Positions 1 through 5,218 of a stretch of 7,887 nucleotides of DNA are shown one piece after another. The notes beneath the pieces are model-generated. The model did no database searches, was not told where the DNA came from, and saw only the letters and a list, made by a program, of their open reading frames with translations. Origin of the DNA: Deltaproteobacteria bacterium (lineage in GTDB: Bacteria > Desulfobacterota > Dissulfuribacteria > Dissulfuribacterales > JALVPX01); contig JAMOVF010000106.1 in the NCBI GenBank assembly GCA_027061625.1, positions 1-7,887 on the forward strand, read 5' to 3'. Numbering within the stretch: position 1 is the first letter of the stretch; each line of letters begins with the position of its first letter. The position numbers and the translations under genes were made by a program.

Positions 1-1
1 G

Positions 2-973
2 AAAGAAGGTCTTAAACTGCTTTATGAACGTATAGATCCTCTGCTGGAATATGGTGAACGGGTTATGAAATCTTTGATTTCCGAAATGCCTGATGGCCAA
101 TATCTTTTTGAAGATTTTTTGGATGATGACGGCCTTTCTGATCACCCGGTCCCATTAAAGTGCGGTGTCTCTATTTCAGGCAGCCATGTAATTGTAGATT
201 ACAGTGACAGCGCTTTTCAACTTAAAACCGGCCTTAATACCGTAAAAAGCGTCACTGCATCTGCGACTTATTATGTCTTTTTTTCTTTGCTAGGTAGCGG
301 TTATCCTATAAATGGCGGATCGTTACGGCCTATAAAGATTATAACCAAGCCCGGCACCATATTAGACGCCCGCCATCCTGCTCCAGTAGCTGCTGGCAAT
401 GTGGAGACCTCCCAGCGGATTGTTGACACGCTTCTGGGTGCTTTGTCTAAGGCGGTACCAGATCTCATTCCTGCAGCAAGCTGCGGCACCATGAACAATA
501 TTGCTATTGGCGGCCATTGGCCTGATGGAGAAGCCTTCACATATTATGAAACTATTGGTGGAGGCATGGGTGCCATTAAGGGTGCAGACGGTCTCTCAGG
601 CGTTCACACACATATGACAAATACTCTTAATACTCCTATAGAGGCCTTGGAACAGACATATCCATTTCGTGTTGAGTCTTATAGTTTGAGGAAACATTCT
701 GCAGGTGAAGGGCTCTTTAAAGGCGGTCAGGGAATGGTAAGGCGCTATCTATTCCTGCAGGAGGCCATTGTGACTTTACTCACAGAGAGGAGACGCAAGG
801 CCCCCTATGGTTTGTTTGGCGGCCAAAGCGCTGCCAAAGGGCAAAATTTGTTTATAAGCAGAGAAAATGGTGATGAAATTCGGCTTCCTGGCAAAGGAAC
901 CTTCCGGGTTAAGGCTGGTGATAAGCTGGAAATAAGAACGCCTGGAGGGGGCGGGTGGGGTGCCAAGGGTTGA
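2..973 (+). CDS. hyuB: Hydantoinase B/oxoprolinase family subunit, C-terminal part (5' end outside window)
   Basis: The frame is open from base 2, so the gene begins upstream and only the last 323 residues are seen; family members are usually about 500-600 residues. The ATG at 65 is internal and has no ribosome site. Family-typical blocks are visible: GYPINGGSLRPI (about nt 299-334), then HPAPVAAGNVETSQRIVD, then YYETIGGGMGA (about nt 542-574), HTHMTNT (about nt 605), and a glycine-rich end, PGGGGWG. Known members pair with a HyuA-type ATPase subunit and act in ATP-dependent opening of hydantoin or 5-oxoproline rings; relatives carboxylate acetone or acetophenone, so the substrate cannot be named. 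The partner subunit would be expected upstream. The gene ends in TGA, 58 bases before the aminotransferase gene, with no terminator visible between them, so co-transcription is possible. The family call is firm; the reaction is not. Confidence 0.9.
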   Translation, partial: KEGLKLLYERIDPLLEYGERVMKSLISEMPDGQYLFEDFLDDDGLSDHPVPLKCGVSISGSHVIVDYSDSAFQLKTGLNTVKSVTASATYYVFFSLLGSGYPINGGSLRPIKIITKPGTILDARHPAPVAAGNVETSQRIVDTLLGALSKAVPDLIPAASCGTMNNIAIGGHWPDGEAFTYYETIGGGMGAIKGADGLSGVHTHMTNTLNTPIEALEQTYPFRVESYSLRKHSAGEGLFKGGQGMVRRYLFLQEAIVTLLTERRRKAPYGLFGGQSAAKGQNLFISRENGDEIRLPGKGTFRVKAGDKLEIRTPGGGGWGAKG

Positions 974-1031
974 CACCTGGCCTTGAAAGTAGGATAAAAG
1001 ATTTCACCATTTCGGAGAGAGGATTTTTGAC

Positions 1032-2171
1032 ATGAAGAAACGCTACCTAATGGCACCTGGTCCAGTTTCCGTGGCACCTGAGGTGCTGAGCAGGATGTCC
1101 GAGCCCATTATTCACCACAGGTCGCCCCAATTTTCCGCGATTTTGACAAAGGTAAGGGAGGATCTCAAATATCTCTATCAGACTCAAAATGATATTCTAA
1201 TTTTCGCTTCGTCTGGCACAGGCGGCATGGAGGCATCTGTAACAAACCTTTTGTCTCCAGGGGATAAAGCCATAGTTGTAAGAGGAGGGAAATTTGGTGA
1301 ACGCTGGGCTGAGCTTTGTGAAGCCTATGGGGCTAAACCAATCAATATAGATGTTGAATGGGGCCAGGCAGTCGATCCATCAGAGGTCAAAAAGGTCCTG
1401 GATGATCATCCTGATGCCAAGGCAGTTTTTGTACAGGCCCATGAAACTTCTACTGGTGTAAAGCATCCGGTCAAGGCCTTGGGAGAATTACTCAAAGAAA
1501 GGCCGGAAACGCTTCTTGTAGTGGATGCCATAAGTGCTTTAGGTGTATATGAGCTGAAAACAGATGAATGGGGCCTTGATGTTGTGGTTACAGGCTCTCA
1601 AAAGTCTCTGGCACTGCCGCCGGGTCTTTCCATTGTGAGCGTCAGTGAAAAGGCTTGGGCCATGTGTGAAACATCCAAAATGCCAAAATATTATTTCAAC
1701 TTTTTAAAAGAGCGCAAGGCCATAGGACGCCAGACTACAGCATATACCCCGGCAGTTTCATTGATAATCGGCCTTGGCGTGGTGCTGGAACAGATAAAGT
1801 CCGTGGGCCTTGAAGGACTTTTCCTGCACCATAAGAGGCTTTCAGAAGGGACAAAGGCAGGGGTAAAGGCCATGGGGCTAGAACTCTTTTCAAAGGCGCC
1901 TTGTGAGGCCATAACCGTTATCAAGGCCCCCCAGGGTATAGATGGGCAGGAAGTGGTTAAAATTCTGCGCGAAGATTATGGCATTACGATTGCCGGAGGC
2001 CAAGCTCAAGCCAAAGGTAAGATATTCAGGATTGCCCATATAGGCCATTTGTCTGAGTGGGATATGATAATTGCACTTTCTGCCATAGAAAGGGCTCTCA
2101 AATCCCTAGGACATCCCATAGAGCTTGGAAAGGGAGTGGCGGCTGCCTTAGAATATTTTGCCAATAATTGA
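1032..2171 (+). CDS. Class V PLP-dependent aminotransferase (alanine-glyoxylate / serine-pyruvate type)
   Basis: A complete 379-residue cytosolic enzyme of normal family length. The start MKKRYLMAPGPVSVAPEVL is the usual N-terminus of this family and is preceded by a purine-rich GGAGAGAGG (1014-1022) at 9 bases. Visible motifs are SSGTGGMEA (about 60-68, phosphate/cofactor region), HETSTG (137-142), D165 in VVDAIS (pairs with the PLP ring nitrogen), K191 in VTGSQKSLALPPG (the expected Schiff-base lysine), and R333 in FRIAHIGH (expected to bind the substrate carboxylate). Family members move the amino group between alanine or serine and glyoxylate or pyruvate; some prokaryotic relatives are thought to work as phosphoserine or broad-range aminotransferases. 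It ends in TGA, 35 bases before serA, so a shared transcript and a role in serine formation from 3-phosphohydroxypyruvate are reasonable inferences, not proven. No SerC-type enzyme is visible in the window. Confidence 0.93.
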   Translation: MKKRYLMAPGPVSVAPEVLSRMSEPIIHHRSPQFSAILTKVREDLKYLYQTQNDILIFASSGTGGMEASVTNLLSPGDKAIVVRGGKFGERWAELCEAYGAKPINIDVEWGQAVDPSEVKKVLDDHPDAKAVFVQAHETSTGVKHPVKALGELLKERPETLLVVDAISALGVYELKTDEWGLDVVVTGSQKSLALPPGLSIVSVSEKAWAMCETSKMPKYYFNFLKERKAIGRQTTAYTPAVSLIIGLGVVLEQIKSVGLEGLFLHHKRLSEGTKAGVKAMGLELFSKAPCEAITVIKAPQGIDGQEVVKILREDYGITIAGGQAQAKGKIFRIAHIGHLSEWDMIIALSAIERALKSLGHPIELGKGVAAALEYFANN

Positions 2172-2206
2172 AGAAGAAAAAATAATAAGGAGAAAGAGAA
2201 GCTGAT

Positions 2207-3787
2207 ATGAAGGTCTTTATTACAGATCCAATTGCCCAAGAGGGCATTGAAATATTGAAAGAAGCTGGCTTGGAGGTGGAAGAGCACCTTGGCCTTTCCC
2301 CAGAAGAACTGAAAGCCATCATCAAAGATGCAGATGGGCTTATTATCAGGAGCAATACAAAGGTAACCCAAGATCTTATTGATGCAGCAGAAAAATTGAA
2401 GGTCGTGGGCCGTGCAGGCACAGGTCTGGATAATGTGGATATACCCGCATGCAATAAACGGGGAATAGTGGTGATGAATACTCCAGGTGGAAACACCAAT
2501 TCTGCTGCTGAACACACCATAGCAATGATGCTAGCTCTCACCAGGCATATCCCTCAAGCCACAGCTTCTATGAAGGCGGGTAAGTGGGAAAAGAAAAAAT
2601 TCCAAGGCAGAGAAGTAGCAGGCAAGGTCCTTGGAATTGTGGGTATAGGGCGTATAGGCAGTATTGTGGCCCAAATTGCCCAAGGCATGAAAATGAAGGT
2701 CATAGCCTTTGATCCGCACATCCATCCAGATATGGCAGAAAAGATCGGTGTTGAGCTGGTTGATCTGGATGAACTCTTCTCCACTGCTGATTATGTCTCT
2801 GTTCATACCCCTCTTACCAAGGAAACCAAGGGGCTTCTTAATGCAAAATATTTTTCTAAGATGAAAAAAGGCTCCATGGTCATGAATTGCGCCAGGGGAG
2901 GCATAATAAATGAGGCAGACTTATATGAATATTTGAAATCTGGCCATCTGGGAGGCGCTGCCTTGGATGTGTTTGAAGTGGAGCCCACTACCCTTGAAAA
3001 TCCTCTGCTCTCCTTGGATAATTTTATTTGTACTCCACACCTGGGTGCTTCTACAAAGGAGGCCCAGGAAAATGTTGCCTTGGCCGTAGCGCGCCAATTG
3101 GCTGATTACCTGATTAAAGGAGAGGTGAGAAACGCAGTTAATGTGCCTTCTGTAAGTGGCGAGGCCCTTTCCCGTCTTGGCCCTTTCCTTTCATTGGCTG
3201 AAAAAATCGGTATGTTCCATGCGCAGATTGCCAAAGGAGGCCTGGAGGAGATTGAAATAACCTATGAAGGAGATGTGGCTGATTTTGATACAGTGCCTGT
3301 TACTGTTGCTTTGCTTAAAGGTATTTTGACGCCAGCTTTGAAGGAAGAGGTGAACTTTGTGAATGCCCCTGTGCTTGCTGAAGAGCGGGGTATTAAGGTG
3401 GTAGAATCCAAAAGCAAGACTGCTGAAGATTTTACCAACTTGCTGACTGTGACAGTAAGGGCTAGTGACAGCACCAATACCATAGCTGGCACCATTTTCG
3501 GCAAAAAAGAACCCCGCATTGTGCGTATAAATGATTTCAGGCTGGAGGCTTTGCCAGAAGGCCATATGTTGTTAATTTATAACGAAGATAGGCCAGGGGT
3601 AATAGGTACTATAGGCATTACGCTTGGGGAAGCTGGTCTCAATATTGCGCGTATGCATGTTGGGCAAGATCCTGGGCACAATAGGAATGTAATTCTCTTG
3701 ACAGTGGATGAACCTGTGACCGAGGATGTTTTGGAGAAGCTTAAAAGCAAGGAAGGTGTCACTAGTGCCCAGAGTTTGGAACTGTAA
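2207..3787 (+). CDS. serA: D-3-phosphoglycerate dehydrogenase (long form with ASB and ACT domains)
   Basis: Catalyses NAD-dependent oxidation of 3-phosphoglycerate to 3-phosphohydroxypyruvate, the first step of the phosphorylated serine pathway. The protein is 526 residues, the usual size of the long SerA class. Order of parts: substrate-binding half (1-100 and about 290-310), Rossmann NAD half (about 101-290) with G146-x-G148-x-x-G151, the catalytic set R230 (in NCARGG), E259 (in DVFEVEP) and H278 (in CTPHLGAST), then the allosteric substrate-binding domain (about 316-445), and a C-terminal ACT domain (about 453-526, opening HMLLIYNEDRPGVIG). The ACT domain suggests serine feedback, as in other long SerA proteins. 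AAGGAG at 2187-2192 lies 14 bases before the ATG, a rather long spacer. No catalytic residue is missing. The neighbouring aminotransferase gene is the natural partner for the second pathway step. Confidence 0.98.
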   Translation: MKVFITDPIAQEGIEILKEAGLEVEEHLGLSPEELKAIIKDADGLIIRSNTKVTQDLIDAAEKLKVVGRAGTGLDNVDIPACNKRGIVVMNTPGGNTNSAAEHTIAMMLALTRHIPQATASMKAGKWEKKKFQGREVAGKVLGIVGIGRIGSIVAQIAQGMKMKVIAFDPHIHPDMAEKIGVELVDLDELFSTADYVSVHTPLTKETKGLLNAKYFSKMKKGSMVMNCARGGIINEADLYEYLKSGHLGGAALDVFEVEPTTLENPLLSLDNFICTPHLGASTKEAQENVALAVARQLADYLIKGEVRNAVNVPSVSGEALSRLGPFLSLAEKIGMFHAQIAKGGLEEIEITYEGDVADFDTVPVTVALLKGILTPALKEEVNFVNAPVLAEERGIKVVESKSKTAEDFTNLLTVTVRASDSTNTIAGTIFGKKEPRIVRINDFRLEALPEGHMLLIYNEDRPGVIGTIGITLGEAGLNIARMHVGQDPGHNRNVILLTVDEPVTEDVLEKLKSKEGVTSAQSLEL

Positions 3788-3821
3788 CTAATTGCAACAT
3801 TAACTTGACATGAAATGTAAA

Positions 3822-3850
3822 TTGTGTCACAAGTAAATTTAATTTAAAAT
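3822..3850 (+). promoter_or_regulatory. Weak sigma70-like promoter overlapping a palindrome
   Basis: TTGTGT (3822-3827) and TAAAAT (3845-3850) are separated by exactly 17 bases. The -10 matches 5 of 6 consensus positions, the -35 only 3 of 6. The -35 lies inside the perfect 11-bp palindrome TTGTG-T-CACAA (3822-3832), a layout expected for repressor control. The AT-richness makes chance matches likely. Confidence 0.25.
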
Positions 3851-3906
3851 GAAATAGTTCAATTTTTTTGAGGAGGGGCCAACTGATTGAAATTGGTTAA
3901 CCGTTG

Positions 3907-3920
3907 TTACTGATCAGTAA
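3907..3920. promoter_or_regulatory. Perfect 14-bp palindrome TTACTGATCAGTAA (operator-like)
   Basis: Both halves match exactly, with no central spacer. The symmetry fits a site for a dimeric helix-turn-helix regulator. I cannot assign it to a known regulator, and no regulator gene is in the window. Confidence 0.35.
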
Positions 3921-3921
3921 A

Positions 3922-3946
3922 AAATAGACCCCGTTGGGGTTTATTT
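3922..3946 (+). terminator. Hairpin with U-rich 3' arm, possible serA terminator
   Basis: An 11-bp stem with a GTT loop (3933-3935). The core ACCCC/GGGGT (3928-3932 / 3936-3940) is extended outward by a G-U pair (3927/3941) and A-T pairs to 3922/3946. The 3' side reads TTTATTTA, a poor but usable U-tract. It lies 135-160 bases after the serA stop. Confidence 0.45.
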
Positions 3947-3986
3947 AGGGTACGTTTAAAAGAGCATAAAAGCCATTGAATATTTT

Positions 3987-4025
3987 AAAGGCCATCTTGT
4001 GAATACAGGATGGCCTTTTGTTTTT
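3987..4025 (+). terminator. Strong intrinsic terminator downstream of serA
   Basis: The arms AAAGGCCATCTTGT (3987-4000) and ACAGGATGGCCTTT (4005-4018) pair over 14 bp with one G-U, closing a GAAT loop. The tail TGTTTTT follows at once. This separates the serA unit from the cytochrome operon, unless a promoter upstream of it makes it an attenuator or the end of a short transcript. Confidence 0.85.
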
Positions 4026-4076
4026 AATCAAAATAGTAGCAAAATGTTAGGGACTAGAAAAAGGAGAGGTTAAAAA

Positions 4077-4124
4077 TTGGTTTTTAAATTAAACCAGAAA
4101 AAGGGGGGTGATAATCAAGAATAA
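4077..4124 (+). CDS. Possible 15-residue mini-ORF with strong Shine-Dalgarno (doubtful)
   Basis: AAGGAGAGG (4061-4069) sits 7 bases before a TTG that opens MVFKLNQKKGGDNQE, then TAA. The ribosome site is as good as those of the real genes nearby, and the ORF lies in the 5' region of the cytochrome operon. I recognise no family. Purine runs in AT-rich DNA make such sites by chance, and the start is TTG, so this is only a candidate leader peptide. Confidence 0.15.
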   Translation: MVFKLNQKKGGDNQE

Positions 4125-4141
4125 TAGTCGTTAATTGGGTG

Positions 4142-4154
4142 TTCTAGGCTAGAA
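4142..4154. promoter_or_regulatory. Perfect inverted repeat TTCTAG-G-CTAGAA upstream of the cytochrome operon
   Basis: Six-base arms flank one central G. It lies 59 bases before the cytochrome ATG. A TAGAAT (4150-4155, 5 of 6 of a -10 box) overlaps its right arm, and TTGGGT (4135-4140) with TAAAAA (4157-4162) would place the repeat in the promoter spacer. No -35 is convincing. It is the best candidate operator for the two electron-transfer genes. Confidence 0.35.
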
Positions 4155-4203
4155 TGTAAAAATTCGATACCTATCCATTTAAAGGCTTGGATAAGAGGGA
4201 ATC

Positions 4204-4208
4204 GGAGG
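4204..4208 (+). promoter_or_regulatory. Ribosome binding site that fixes the cytochrome start
   Basis: GGAGG lies 5 bases before the ATG at 4214. The in-frame TTG at 4187 has no such site, and starting there would add nine charged residues ahead of a clean export signal. Confidence 0.85.
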
Positions 4209-4213
4209 GAGTT

Positions 4214-5200
4214 ATGAAAAAGATTGTAATTGTAGCAATAGGCGCAGCCCTAATGTTGGGTTGTACAACGCTTGGCAAACGTGCCAGCGTTATAAAGGCC
4301 CCTGAAGTTGCCCCTGGTGCGACATATGTGGGCAGCGAGGCCTGTTTGGATTGTCATGAAGGTTTTGATGCTGACCGTTTTAATGTGCATATGCGCATTG
4401 CAGATTTTGAAGTAGCTGGCGGTTATAAAACTGGATGTGAAAGCTGCCATGGGCCGGCATCACTTCACACAGAAGGGGATGGTGATACAGAAAAGATCAT
4501 CAGATTTGGAGAAGAGGGAATTGAACCTGAAGAGGTGGCTGGTGTCTGTACCACTTGCCATTCAACACATGAGAGTTTGAACTGGGCCGGATCTGCTCAT
4601 GCTGAAAATGATGTGGCCTGTACTGAATGCCATAAGATTCATCATAATCGCAATAAGAATCTCTTGGTAAAGAAAGAGCTGGATTTATGCGCTACCTGCC
4701 ATCAAGATGTTGTATCACAGGGATATATGATGTCCCACCATCCTGTTAAAGAAGGCAAGATGGGCTGCAGTGATTGTCACAATCCACATGGCAGCACTTC
4801 TACAGAAAGCGGTATGCTCAAGACAGATGAACGGGTGAATGATCTTTGCTTGAAGTGTCATGCCCGTTATCAGGGTCCCTTTGTCTTTGAGCATGATCCA
4901 GTGGTAGAAGATTGCCTGATTTGCCATGAACCCCATGGGACAGTTGCCAACAATCTACTAAGGCAGCAGGAGCCATTTATCTGTTTGCAGTGTCATGAGG
5001 CTCACTTCCATGCAGCCAGGGCATCCAATAATGTTGCTACAGTCAAGGCACCTGGCGATGGCAAAAATATCATTGGACCAACTAATTTCGGTTTCCAGAA
5101 GTCATTTATGACCAAATGCACCCAGTGCCATCAAATGGTTCATGGTTCAGATATGCCGTCACAGTCTGTACCAGGCGCTGGCAGGGCATTGACACGATAG
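4214..5200 (+). CDS. mtrA: Decaheme c-type cytochrome, DmsE/MtrA family, lipoprotein-like signal
   Basis: A 328-residue exported cytochrome with ten CxxCH heme-binding motifs, whose first Cys falls at residues 44, 75, 112, 136, 159, 185, 212, 234, 257 and 302. Ten hemes in about 330 residues is the pattern of the DmsE/MtrA/PioA family, whose members form a heme wire on the periplasmic side of, and inside, an outer-membrane porin. Scattered extra His (for example H59, H143-H144, H175-H176, H192, H227, H241) can supply distal ligands. The N-terminus MKKIVIVAIGAALMLGC looks like a lipoprotein signal with modified Cys17; Thr at +2 would favour the outer membrane. MtrA itself is cleaved by signal peptidase I, so the lipid anchor is unusual, and Met at -3 is only a tolerated lipobox residue. 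The gene ends in TAG, 18 bases before the porin gene, clearly one operon. It passes electrons from periplasmic carriers outward, or inward in reverse; the terminal acceptor is unknown. Confidence 0.95.
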   Translation: MKKIVIVAIGAALMLGCTTLGKRASVIKAPEVAPGATYVGSEACLDCHEGFDADRFNVHMRIADFEVAGGYKTGCESCHGPASLHTEGDGDTEKIIRFGEEGIEPEEVAGVCTTCHSTHESLNWAGSAHAENDVACTECHKIHHNRNKNLLVKKELDLCATCHQDVVSQGYMMSHHPVKEGKMGCSDCHNPHGSTSTESGMLKTDERVNDLCLKCHARYQGPFVFEHDPVVEDCLICHEPHGTVANNLLRQQEPFICLQCHEAHFHAARASNNVATVKAPGDGKNIIGPTNFGFQKSFMTKCTQCHQMVHGSDMPSQSVPGAGRALTR

Positions 5201-5202
5201 CC

Positions 5203-5210
5203 AAGGAGGT
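5203..5210 (+). promoter_or_regulatory. Near-perfect Shine-Dalgarno of the porin gene
   Basis: AAGGAGGT lies 8 bases before the ATG at 5219, a full anti-SD match at ideal distance. It suggests strong translation of the barrel protein from the shared transcript. Confidence 0.9.
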
Positions 5211-5218
5211 GAAGCCAA

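Larger units (their letters stand above)
3788..4213. other. Structured intergenic region between serA and the cytochrome operon
   Basis: A stretch of 426 bases with no ORF resembling a protein. It is AT-rich with scattered purine runs. In order it holds: the palindrome TTGTGTCACAA (3822-3832), a weak promoter-like pair (3822-3827 / 3845-3850), an AGGAGG run (3871-3876), GGTTAACC (3895-3902), a 14-bp perfect palindrome (3907-3920), a GC-rich hairpin (3922-3946), a strong intrinsic terminator (3987-4025), an SD-led mini-ORF (4077-4124), the palindrome TTCTAGGCTAGAA (4142-4154), and the ribosome site of the cytochrome gene (4204-4208). I see no tRNA, CRISPR or known riboswitch motif here. Confidence 0.7.

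Noticed and set aside
2006..2541. Long minus-strand ORFs opposite the aminotransferase and serA
   Set aside because: They have no family resemblance, no ribosome sites, and lie fully opposite strongly supported genes: shadow frames.
4078..4096. TGGTTT / AAACCA inverted repeat
   Set aside because: Only 6 bp around an AT-rich loop, without a tail or promoter context; expected by chance in AT-rich DNA.
4187..4213. Upstream TTG start for the decaheme cytochrome
   Set aside because: It has no ribosome site and would put a charged MDKRESEGV ahead of the signal peptide; ATG 4214 has GGAGG at 5 bases.
3788..4213. Cyclic-dinucleotide (GEMM-type) riboswitch ahead of the cytochrome gene
   Set aside because: Such switches control cytochromes in some Deltaproteobacteria, but I cannot find the conserved GCAAA-bearing two-stem arrangement here.
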